A stretch of 5,334 nt of DNA from Candidatus Omnitrophota bacterium (GCA_016928375.1 JAFGKX010000036.1:1-5334); one strand, 5' to 3'; positions 1 to 5,334 are shown, numbered from the stretch's first letter. The notes: generated by a model from the letters alone, not told the origin. Numbers and translations are program-made.

Positions 1-1
1 A

Positions 2-3000
2 TTGGGTGAGAAAACCTCCGCCCTTAGGGCGCCGGCAGCGGTATTGACTCACGATAAAGGGTTAATATCTTCAATGACGCCTTCCAAAGACCGAAACGAT
101 ATGTTTTCTGCTGAGGGAGACTTGCTTGATGATGGTACTTTACAAAGCATATTAAACCGTGTATTGCAGCATGCAGGATTTGAAAGAAATAAAGATGTTT
201 CGGTTGAATGGGATGTGAAGGCGCCTGCCGGAAAAATACATATAATGGACATTACGCCCGGCACAGGAAGCAAGCCTGCGCGCCTAAGGGTGTATGAAGA
301 TTTTTCCAAAAAAGATTACCCTGCTATAGAAGCTAAGAACGTAGCTTTTGAAATTAGGTTCGGAGACGGCGAAACACGCCTTGTAAGCCTTAAAAGAGCG
401 CTGGCTTACCGGGCATTTGTCAGTGAATTTAGATGGCTTGGGAAATTAGGCGGGCATTTAATAAAAGTTGAGGACATGGCATTGCCGGATGTAGATGAAA
501 CCGAGATTAATGCAAGCAAGGTGGGCGTGCGTTACAGATTCTTTGATACAGCCGCATGGATATGGTATCATTTTATATTTAAAAATGGAAATGATGGAAT
601 AAAAAGCAATAATCAAATTACAAAAGAATTCCTGGATAACCTTTTTCATGTCATAAACCATCCAGAATGGTATAGAAATGGTACTCATGATGAGCAGCAA
701 ATAGCTAATTTCAGGGACCAGGTGCCGTTTATTTTAGGTAATAAAAAGCTGCAAGAGCAGATAAAGCAGATGATTCTTGCCATAAATGCAGAATTTTATG
801 ATTTAGAAACCGTCGAGTCACCCCTTTTGAGTTTGTCGGATAGAGACATGGATGATATGCTGCTAAATCCCGAAAGCCCGAGGGAATCCTTATGGCAATT
901 TGCGCAAAGAAAACCCAAGGTAGCGAAAAGATTAGTGGTAGCGGCTATAAACCAGCCTGTTGATGCGATAGAAAACATACTTCAGCTTCCATCGCTGCCA
1001 GCCGCAGGATACGAAGGCTATAGCTATGTTACGCTAAAGCAAAAGGCGACACTAACCGGCCCAGGCAATGGTATGTTATTAATATTATCCCCCAACCTAG
1101 AATGCATGTGCTCTTTCTCTCTCCCTATAAAAAGTCAGAGCGAAAGAAGGACCTTAGCGCCTTATACTTTTAACTATTCTACATCAGATAGAGGATTAAC
1201 AGTTAGAATAATAGCCGATTGCGGGCAACAGCGGGTAGACCGCGACTATGACGAAAAAACAGGCGGCGTAAAAGATCTTGGTTCTGTTATGCTGACCCCC
1301 GAAACCACCGGCCCGCAGGTCTTGCATGCGAATGGCGGCAAGAGCAACAGTGTAAAGAATTCGGTAAGGCCAGAAATGCCAGAATCTTTTGATGTGAGTA
1401 GCAATATAATAACTTGGGAGCATGTGGTACGCCTTAGAGGAATAACTTTTGCGTTTATCAGCAATAACTTATATAGGAAAGATAATAATTTATATCGATC
1501 GAAGGCACTCGCTCTTTTGAATGCGCCGCATGTTCGTTTTCCAGCATTTAAAGAAGTAGGGGAGCCCGTTGCCTCTATAGCAGAGAGGCGTAAGGTATTC
1601 AGTGTCTTTAAAAGAAAATACGCAAAATTTCTAAAACGGCAAGCGGATAATTTGGATCTATTTCTTGACGATGATGATTCAATAGCCTGTGCTTATGATG
1701 GTAGGATACATGCCAGCCTCACTTCGTCCACTAAAGGTAAGTTAGCTATTTGTAAAATAGCGGAAGGGCAATATATTGTTTATGATTATAACAACAGCGG
1801 GGTTTATTTAGACGTAGCCTGTGGTGTGTCAACCATGACCGATGAAGATATGGCACAATTAAGGCCTTTAAGAAACATAAAAGGATGTATCTTTAATCAA
1901 AAAGGTGAATTTCTTGGAATGCGTCTTGCAGAAACACGAGATAGTATTATTGTTGCCCGCAGTCCAGAAAGTCGTAGGTCTATAGCGGTTTTTGACAAAA
2001 CAACAGGCTGCAGATCATTACTCCTAACCGGCATGAGCGGTTATGCTATTTTTGGAAACCATATTGTAATTACCAGAAGTGAAGAGTATGGGTATAGCTG
2101 TAGCGTCTATCGTCTTAACGATGGAAAGCGGATTTTTGAGCCAACCTCTGTGAGAGAAGATGACATTTTGAATATAGTTAAAAAATTCACAAAGCATAGC
2201 GTAACGCTTGTAACCAGAGCCGAAACAGGCGGAGATCATGAAGTTGTATGTTTGTTTAGCGCAAACACAAAATCCAAGCCCCTTCCCGCCACCGGCGGCA
2301 CTGAAGGAATCAATACTGATTTAGGGGCAGGGGCGGATGCGGCAGGAATAACACCGCAAAGAATATGCAGTAAATTATTAGAGGCAAAAAAATTGAAAAC
2401 GGAATGGGATTATTTAGAATCAGTTGATACAAGCCCACGTATGGAGCTGGCACAAGAGACATATAGCAGATACGAAGAAGCAAAGCGTATTCTTGAAGAA
2501 ATGGCAGCTGAATTCGTTAGGACAAAATTTTTCTTAAACAAACCTGTAGTTTCCTTGGTTGACTTAACGCCAGGGGATGTAATAATAAACGCCAAGGCTG
2601 ATGATTCGGGAAAGTATGTACCTAATATAGTGCCGCATATAGTTGAAAATGTATTTGGCCAAGGTACGGCTGGTGTAGAAGCATCTCTTGGGTTGCGGGG
2701 ATTAAGTTACCGCCGCATCGGCAATGTAAAAGACTTAGCGCCACAACCCAAGCCCCTCTCCGCCAACGACGGCGCCGAACGAATCAATACTGATTTAGGG
2801 GCAGGGGAAGCGGTGATTGATCAAGCCCTTGAAATACTTAGCGGAAAAGGTATTGCAATAGACAAAGGAGATATAGAAAATACTCAGATAGTGCGTAATG
2901 CTGTGGCTATATTAATGAGCGATATGATGTTATACGTAGTAATTCTTTCTCCTGAAGTAATAATAACGAAATATGAGAATGTTGATTGTTTTGAATTAAG

Positions 3001-3799
3001 CCCCACGGGTAATTTTATCGCGATAGTGGATATGCATTATTATTATTGCCTTGATGTATTCGACACTAGAACCGGCAGGCTTGAACGATCTATCGGTACG
3101 TATAGAGGAGAAAATGCTTTTCGCTGGGTAGAAGGCGGAGCAAGGATTGCTGTGCAGGGTAATGTCCCCGTACCTCTTACGGTAACCATAGAGCCTTCTG
3201 TTCCTCTGTCTGCCAATGATGATACGCAAGCAATCGGCGACTTAGGCGCAGCAAAAGCGGTAATTGCGAAAGCTATCAGTGTGCCGGAAGAAAATATAAT
3301 CGATATAAAGCCATTTGACACGCTAGCTTTGCATGAGACAAAAGGAATGATATATAGCTGGAATCAAAATGCTTTGGCAGATATAAATAAGTCAATTTCC
3401 GGCTATAGGTTTGTTAAGGTAATAAATGGTATGCATATAATGCATTATATATTGTACCCCGACATGAAAATAGCAGCAGCAATAAATATTAGTTTTTTAA
3501 TAATTCATACAAGTGACATGTACTATAGCCAAGCAGATATTGAAAAGCGAGGTGGCATATTTTCTGGATATCAGGTAAATGCTATAGACGGCAATATTGT
3601 TATACAGCTTCGTTATAGTTTTAATGGGCAGAATACTATTTCTAAAAAACCATATACTACTTTTCCGCTGGTAGAAGCTGTAGGCAAAGTGCAGGATGCG
3701 GCAAGGTGGGCCATAAAAAATAAATCTGCCGCCGCAGCCGCAGGCGGTACGGTAATGCCGGCCGAACAACTACTTGACCTTCTCGCTGCAAGCGCGTAA
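2..3799 (+). CDS. Giant modular protein with repeated linkers and propeller-like segments, 5' partial
   Basis: I do not recognise a specific function. The frame is open from the left edge to the TAA at 3797-3799 (at least 1265 residues). A TTG at position 2 could be read as a start, but no upstream sequence is visible and residues 7-20 (LRAPAAVLTHDKGL) look like an inter-domain linker, so the true start is probably upstream. Linkers at about 759-777 and 917-935 (KPL...INTDLGAG), a shorter one at 1067-1086 and a possible degenerate one at 437-450 divide the chain into five segments. Segment 1 (23-436) is mixed alpha/beta. Segment 2 (about 455-758) holds blade-like repeats, with FDKTTG at 664-669 and LNDGK at 705-709. 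Segment 3 (778-916) starts with a charged helical stretch. Segment 4 (936-1066) has a WD40-like blade, SPTGNF at 1000-1005 followed by DTRTG at 1021. Segment 5 ends in an Ala-rich tail. I see no convincing membrane helix, and no signal peptide can be judged. Linkers of this style are, from memory, typical of Omnitrophota giant proteins. The coding call is very secure; function is unknown. Confidence 0.93.
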   Translation: MGEKTSALRAPAAVLTHDKGLISSMTPSKDRNDMFSAEGDLLDDGTLQSILNRVLQHAGFERNKDVSVEWDVKAPAGKIHIMDITPGTGSKPARLRVYEDFSKKDYPAIEAKNVAFEIRFGDGETRLVSLKRALAYRAFVSEFRWLGKLGGHLIKVEDMALPDVDETEINASKVGVRYRFFDTAAWIWYHFIFKNGNDGIKSNNQITKEFLDNLFHVINHPEWYRNGTHDEQQIANFRDQVPFILGNKKLQEQIKQMILAINAEFYDLETVESPLLSLSDRDMDDMLLNPESPRESLWQFAQRKPKVAKRLVVAAINQPVDAIENILQLPSLPAAGYEGYSYVTLKQKATLTGPGNGMLLILSPNLECMCSFSLPIKSQSERRTLAPYTFNYSTSDRGLTVRIIADCGQQRVDRDYDEKTGGVKDLGSVMLTPETTGPQVLHANGGKSNSVKNSVRPEMPESFDVSSNIITWEHVVRLRGITFAFISNNLYRKDNNLYRSKALALLNAPHVRFPAFKEVGEPVASIAERRKVFSVFKRKYAKFLKRQADNLDLFLDDDDSIACAYDGRIHASLTSSTKGKLAICKIAEGQYIVYDYNNSGVYLDVACGVSTMTDEDMAQLRPLRNIKGCIFNQKGEFLGMRLAETRDSIIVARSPESRRSIAVFDKTTGCRSLLLTGMSGYAIFGNHIVITRSEEYGYSCSVYRLNDGKRIFEPTSVREDDILNIVKKFTKHSVTLVTRAETGGDHEVVCLFSANTKSKPLPATGGTEGINTDLGAGADAAGITPQRICSKLLEAKKLKTEWDYLESVDTSPRMELAQETYSRYEEAKRILEEMAAEFVRTKFFLNKPVVSLVDLTPGDVIINAKADDSGKYVPNIVPHIVENVFGQGTAGVEASLGLRGLSYRRIGNVKDLAPQPKPLSANDGAERINTDLGAGEAVIDQALEILSGKGIAIDKGDIENTQIVRNAVAILMSDMMLYVVILSPEVIITKYENVDCFELSPTGNFIAIVDMHYYYCLDVFDTRTGRLERSIGTYRGENAFRWVEGGARIAVQGNVPVPLTVTIEPSVPLSANDDTQAIGDLGAAKAVIAKAISVPEENIIDIKPFDTLALHETKGMIYSWNQNALADINKSISGYRFVKVINGMHIMHYILYPDMKIAAAINISFLIIHTSDMYYSQADIEKRGGIFSGYQVNAIDGNIVIQLRYSFNGQNTISKKPYTTFPLVEAVGKVQDAARWAIKNKSAAAAAGGTVMPAEQLLDLLAASA
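17..70 (+). other. N-terminal linker-like segment of the giant protein
   Basis: This encodes residues 6-23, including SALRAPAAVLTHDKGL. It is Ala/Pro-rich, and its first half is GC-rich compared with the AT-rich coding sequence after it. It resembles the junctions between segments further down the protein rather than the start of a secreted or cytoplasmic protein. I infer that it joins this part to more domains encoded left of the window. Confidence 0.4.
2275..2333 (+). repeat. Intragenic linker repeat, copy A
   Basis: This 59-bp unit encodes KPLPATGGTEGINTDLGAG (residues 759-777). It aligns without gaps to the unit 474 bp downstream, with 52 of 59 bases identical. The last 27 bases (2307-2333) match exactly, third codon positions included. 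The first 32 bases are about 72% GC, far above the surrounding coding sequence. It separates the propeller-like segment 2 from the helical segment 3. Confidence 0.9.
2749..2807 (+). repeat. Intragenic linker repeat, copy B
   Basis: This is the second copy of the linker unit and encodes KPLSANDGAERINTDLGAG (residues 917-935). It differs from copy A at 7 positions, all in the GC-rich first 32 bases; 2781-2807 is identical to 2307-2333. It joins segment 3 to segment 4, whose first residues (EAVIDQALEIL) form a predicted helix. No stop or frameshift interrupts it. Confidence 0.9.
3200..3262 (+). repeat. Intragenic linker repeat, divergent copy C
   Basis: This encodes VPLSANDDTQAIGDLGAAKAV (residues 1067-1087, here described rather than aligned in full). 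It shares PLSAND and DLGA with copy B but is one residue shorter between them. Its DNA has drifted much further than that of A and B. As after copy B, a short AVI-type helix follows (AKAVIAKAI against EAVIDQALE), so linker and helix may have been copied together. It is supported mainly at protein level. Confidence 0.7.
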
Positions 3800-3816
3800 A
3801 TAGCCAGTCTATTTTT
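3795..3816 (+). repeat. Direct repeat, left copy, flanking the two-gene cassette
   Basis: The 22 bases match 4481-4502 at 20 positions, including a 13-base identical core that starts CGTAAATAG. It straddles the stop codon of the giant gene (TAA 3797-3799). The right copy straddles the stop of the nucleotidyltransferase, but in a different reading frame, so shared protein sequence does not explain the match. See the finding on the cassette boundaries. Confidence 0.6.
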
Positions 3817-3818
3817 TT
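3798..3818 (+). terminator. Weak intrinsic-terminator-like hairpin after the giant gene
   Basis: AAATAG (3798-3803) and CTATTT (3809-3814) form a perfect 6-bp inverted repeat around a 5-nt loop, and the T-run continues to 3818. It begins inside the stop codon. The stem has only one G-C pair, so termination would be inefficient at best. No stronger hairpin is visible before the next promoter. Confidence 0.3.
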
Positions 3819-3821
3819 GAT

Positions 3822-3850
3822 TTGTATTTGGCCTTACTACATGGTATAAT
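3822..3850 (+). promoter_or_regulatory. Extended -10 promoter of the two-gene cassette
   Basis: The -10 is a perfect TATAAT (3845-3850) preceded by TGG, which gives an extended -10 (TGn). A partial -35, TTGTAT (3822-3827), lies 17 bp upstream. Transcription would start near 3857, leaving about 29 nt of leader before the TTG start at 3886. This gives the cassette transcription independent of the giant gene. Confidence 0.7.
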
Positions 3851-3853
3851 TTC

Positions 3854-3872
3854 TTATTCAATGGCTGAATAA
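3854..3872 (+). promoter_or_regulatory. Perfect 7-bp dyad at the transcription start, candidate operator
   Basis: TTATTCA (3854-3860) and TGAATAA (3866-3872) are exact inverted repeats separated by ATGGC. The dyad begins 3 bp after the -10, spans the predicted start site and touches the Shine-Dalgarno (AGGAG 3873-3877). It could be a repressor site for autoregulation, as is usual in toxin-antitoxin operons. It could also be an RNA hairpin that affects ribosome access. The sequence alone does not decide between these. Confidence 0.45.
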
Positions 3873-3885
3873 AGGAGTAGATAAA

Positions 3886-4083
3886 TTGAAGAAGATATGG
3901 GCACATAAGGCAAGCTCTTTCAAAGAAGCAGAACAATTTGACGCAAAGTACTATCTTTCTATGCCCGCAACGGCAAGGATAGAGGCAATGCAATTTTTAA
4001 GGGAAACATATCTTAAAATAAGAGGAAATAAGAATAGTGAAAGTGCAAAAGGATTACGAAGAGTTATTAGAATTATTCAGTAA
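3886..4083 (+). CDS. Small 65-residue protein paired with a nucleotidyltransferase, putative toxin-antitoxin partner
   Basis: The start is TTG, chosen because AGGAG (3873-3877) lies 8 nt upstream and the next Met falls at residue 25, inside the conserved part. The protein is charged and mostly helical. Its N-terminal block is SSFKEAEQFDAKYYLSM, then comes a helix with MQFLRETYLKI, and it ends in a basic GLRRVIRIIQ. From memory, small proteins with this FKEAEEFD-YYLSM / LRE / LRRVIRII pattern are often encoded just upstream of AbiEii/DUF6036-type nucleotidyltransferases and are annotated as hypothetical. It is the first gene of the cassette, and its last 47 nt overlap the next gene. I see no HEPN R-x4-6-H motif, no helix-turn-helix and no membrane segment. 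It probably binds or regulates the downstream enzyme; which of the two would be toxic cannot be told. Confidence 0.82.
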   Translation: MKKIWAHKASSFKEAEQFDAKYYLSMPATARIEAMQFLRETYLKIRGNKNSESAKGLRRVIRIIQ

Positions 4084-4489
4084 AAATAAAGTAAAATATT
4101 TTATAGTAGGCGCATATGCAGTTGCTTTTTATGCCAGGCCGAGATACACAAAAGACATAGATATTTTGATAGAGCCTACGGCGGAAAATGCCCGCAAAGT
4201 TATAAAATCTCTTAGGAAATTTGGATTTAAAAAATTAAATTTGGCGGAAGAAGATTTTAGCAGGCCGGGACGTATCATTCAGTTAGGCTACGAACCTGTC
4301 AGAATAGATATCATGACTTCCATAGAAGGCATAGATTTTAAAAAGGCATGGAAAAATCGGGAAATTTCCAATTATGGCGATCAGAGAGTATTTTTTATAA
4401 GCAAGGCAGATTTGATAAAGAATAAAAGAGAGTCAAACAGGAAACAGGACAGATTGGATTTAGAAATCCTGTCACAACTTCGTAAATAG
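4037..4489 (+). CDS. Minimal nucleotidyltransferase, AbiEii/DUF6036 type
   Basis: This 150-residue protein carries the core of the polymerase-beta-like nucleotidyltransferase fold. G25-A26 of the glycine motif (VGAYAVAFYARPRYT) is followed by the metal-binding pair D40-x-D42 (KDIDILIEP), and a third acidic residue is D91 in VRIDIMTS. C-terminal KADLIKNKRESNRKQDRLDLEIL (124-146, here only described) contains the K-x4-R-x2-D-x2-D pattern usual in this family. Gly-Ala instead of Gly-Gly or Gly-Ser is, from memory, common in this subgroup, so I expect an active enzyme transferring a nucleotide to an unknown protein or RNA target. The GTG at 4037 is preferred because AGAGGA (4021-4026) lies 10 nt upstream; a second GTG at 4043 is spaced less well. 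The start lies 47 nt inside the preceding gene, which suggests coupled translation. Likely half of a toxin-antitoxin or abortive-infection-like pair. The family call is firm, the role inferred. Confidence 0.88.
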   Translation: MKVQKDYEELLELFSKNKVKYFIVGAYAVAFYARPRYTKDIDILIEPTAENARKVIKSLRKFGFKKLNLAEEDFSRPGRIIQLGYEPVRIDIMTSIEGIDFKKAWKNREISNYGDQRVFFISKADLIKNKRESNRKQDRLDLEILSQLRK

Positions 4490-4502
4490 CCAGCCTAATT
4501 TT
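4481..4502 (+). repeat. Direct repeat, right copy, flanking the two-gene cassette
   Basis: This is the right-hand copy of the 22-base repeat at 3795-3816, with mismatches only at 4494 and 4498. It contains the TAG stop of the nucleotidyltransferase (4487-4489) and ends 3 bp before the -35 of the rplM promoter. TAG/CTA plus AAA/TTT with a bulged A could fold as a weaker version of the left-hand hairpin. Confidence 0.6.
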
Positions 4503-4505
4503 CCC

Positions 4506-4534
4506 TTGACAATAATATATCATTGTGTTAAAAT
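4506..4534 (+). promoter_or_regulatory. Near-consensus promoter of rplM-rpsI
   Basis: A perfect -35 TTGACA (4506-4511), a 17-bp spacer and -10 TAAAAT (4529-4534, one mismatch) are preceded by TGT, which adds an extended -10. The predicted start is near 4541, leaving a leader of about 22 nt. AGGAA (4552-4556) is the Shine-Dalgarno for the ATG at 4563. This is a strong vegetative promoter, as expected for ribosomal protein genes. The leader is too short for a structured L13-type regulatory RNA. Confidence 0.85.
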
Positions 4535-4562
4535 CTGTCTTTCTTAACTACAGGAAAATATT

Positions 4563-4991
4563 ATGAAAACATATATGGCAAAAGATACGGACATAAAACA
4601 AAAATGGTACATCGTGGATGCCAAGGACAAGGTATTAGGCCGTTTGGCAACACGTATCGCTATTATACTTCGCGGCAAGCATAAACCTGAATATACGCCC
4701 CATGTAGATTGTGGTGATTACATTGTTGTCATAAACGCCGATAAGATAAAGGTTACCGGAAAGAAATTATCCCAGAAAGAATACTGGACATATTCAGGGT
4801 ATCAAGGCGGGCGCAGAGAAAAGACATTGGAAGTAATGTTAAAAACTAGACCTGAAAAGGTTTTATCATTGGCAGTCAAAAGGATGCTTTCACGCTCATC
4901 GCTTGGACACAAAGTTTTCAGCAAACTAAAAGTCTATGCCGGCGATAAGCACCCGCATGCTGCACAAAATCCAGAGGAATTAAAGATATGA
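4563..4991 (+). CDS. rplM: Large-subunit ribosomal protein uL13
   Basis: L13 binds 23S rRNA early in 50S assembly. The full 142-residue length matches bacterial L13. Recognisable blocks are WYIVDAKDKVLGRLAT (15-30), the RGKHKPEYTPHVDCGDYIVV stretch (from 37), Tyr-rich YWTYSGYQGG (74-83) and the C-terminal signature LGHKVFSKLKVYAGDKHPHA (114-133) followed by AQNPE. The ATG at 4563 has AGGAA 6 nt upstream and directly follows a strong promoter. The usual KGMLP of the signature reads KRMLS (106-110), a mild departure that does not suggest loss of function. The stop overlaps the rpsI start as ATGA (4988-4991), the conserved L13-S9 gene order. Confidence 0.98.
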   Translation: MKTYMAKDTDIKQKWYIVDAKDKVLGRLATRIAIILRGKHKPEYTPHVDCGDYIVVINADKIKVTGKKLSQKEYWTYSGYQGGRREKTLEVMLKTRPEKVLSLAVKRMLSRSSLGHKVFSKLKVYAGDKHPHAAQNPEELKI

Positions 4992-5334
4992 AAGACTCAA
5001 AGGCCATAGGCCGGCGTAAAGAAGCAAATGCGCGTGTGTCAATTACATCGTCAGGCACAGGCACAATAAAGATCAACAAGAGGGAATTTAAAGATTATTT
5101 CCCAAGAGAAACTCTAAGAATGGTTATAGAACAACCCCTTAAGCTATGCGGGGTTTTTGGTAAGATAGATATATCCGCTAATGTAAAAGGCAGTGGTTTA
5201 AGCGCGCAGGCAGGCGCGGTAAGGCACGGAATCGCAAGGGCGCTTTTAGGTTACGACGCGACCCTGAGAGATAAGCTGAAAAAAGGCGGATTCTTAACAC
5301 GCGACCCAAGAATGAAGGAAAGAAAGAAATACGG
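4988..5334 (+). CDS. rpsI: Small-subunit ribosomal protein uS9, 3' partial
   Basis: S9 sits in the head of the 30S subunit; its C-terminal tail, beyond this window, reaches the P-site tRNA. The window holds 115 codons plus two bases. Visible blocks are the N-terminal IGRRKEANARV (7-17), LKGSGLSAQAGAVRHGIARAL-type signature at about 66-86 (here VKGSGLSAQ, then AGAVRHGIARAL) and the LTRDPRMKERKKY run (103-115). About 15 C-terminal residues of the usual length are missing at the edge. The signature commonly reads GGGLSGQ; here it is GSGLSAQ. The ATG at 4988 has AGAGGA (4973-4978) 9 nt upstream, inside rplM, and overlaps the rplM stop by 4 nt, so translation is probably coupled. Confidence 0.98.
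   Translation, partial: MKDSKAIGRRKEANARVSITSSGTGTIKINKREFKDYFPRETLRMVIEQPLKLCGVFGKIDISANVKGSGLSAQAGAVRHGIARALLGYDATLRDKLKKGGFLTRDPRMKERKKY

Noticed and set aside
2..76. TTG at 2 or ATG at 74 as the real start of the giant gene
   Set aside because: The frame is open to the window edge, the first residues look like an inter-domain linker, and the only purine-rich run before ATG 74 (AAAGGG, 55-60) is spaced too far away to be a good ribosome binding site.
3036..3049. TAT-rich short run encoding consecutive tyrosines (HYYYC)
   Set aside because: It is a brief codon run inside a beta strand of the blade-like segment, too short to be called a microsatellite.
49..3321. Several minus-strand frames of 60-92 codons inside the giant gene
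   Set aside because: They lie wholly inside one continuous coding frame with clear protein-level structure on the + strand; their translations show no recognisable motifs.
3613..3993. Minus-strand frame of 126 codons across the giant gene's end and the cassette start
   Set aside because: It is antisense to two supported genes and a promoter, its sequence is the complement of the Ala-rich tail and shows no family features, and no promoter or ribosome binding site supports it.
4024..4045. Frameshift fusing the small gene to the nucleotidyltransferase
   Set aside because: The small protein ends with the sequence pattern I recall for its family, and the second gene has its own start and ribosome binding site, so two separate overlapping genes fit better. 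I see no slippery sequence.
3886..4489. Classic HEPN-MNT toxin-antitoxin pair
   Set aside because: The nucleotidyltransferase fits, but the partner is only 65 residues and lacks the R-x4-6-H motif of HEPN ribonucleases.
4535..4562. L13 leader or other regulatory RNA ahead of rplM
   Set aside because: The predicted leader is about 22 nt and contains only the ribosome binding site; there is no room for a structured element.

Overview
The window ends in the ribosomal protein operon rplM–rpsI (L13, S9), so this is bacterial chromosome. The DNA is moderately AT-rich and coding-dense, and every gene reads on the + strand. The best lineage hint is the large protein that fills the first 70% of the window. 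It is cut into unrelated-looking segments by a recurring linker of the form (K/V)PL-x-A-N/T-D/G...I-N-T-D-L-G-A-G. From memory, linkers of this type are common in very large proteins of Candidatus Omnitrophota (OP3). The assignment rests on recalled motif similarity, not on a search, and is tentative.

Layout: (1) 2-3799 is one uninterrupted frame, open at the left edge, giving at least 1265 residues of a modular protein. Some segments look like beta-propeller (WD40-like) blades, others are helical, and the protein ends in an Ala-rich tail. Its first visible residues already look like a linker, so the gene probably starts well upstream. (2) 3795-4502 is a compact two-gene cassette with its own extended -10 promoter, a 7+7 bp dyad at the transcription start, a 65-residue protein started from TTG, and a 150-residue minimal nucleotidyltransferase of the AbiEii/DUF6036 type. 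The two genes overlap by 47 nt. The cassette lies between two direct repeats (20 of 22 positions identical, 686 bp apart). (3) 4506-5334 is a near-consensus promoter, then rplM and the first 115 codons of rpsI, joined by an ATGA stop/start overlap.

The three parts have no evident common pathway. The two-gene module resembles a toxin-antitoxin or defence-type pair inserted at a neutral site between the giant modular gene and a housekeeping operon. Each operon has its own promoter, so loss of the cassette would leave both neighbours intact. The points most worth a second look are the linker units repeated at DNA level inside the giant gene, the repeat-flanked cassette, and its dyad-controlled promoter.
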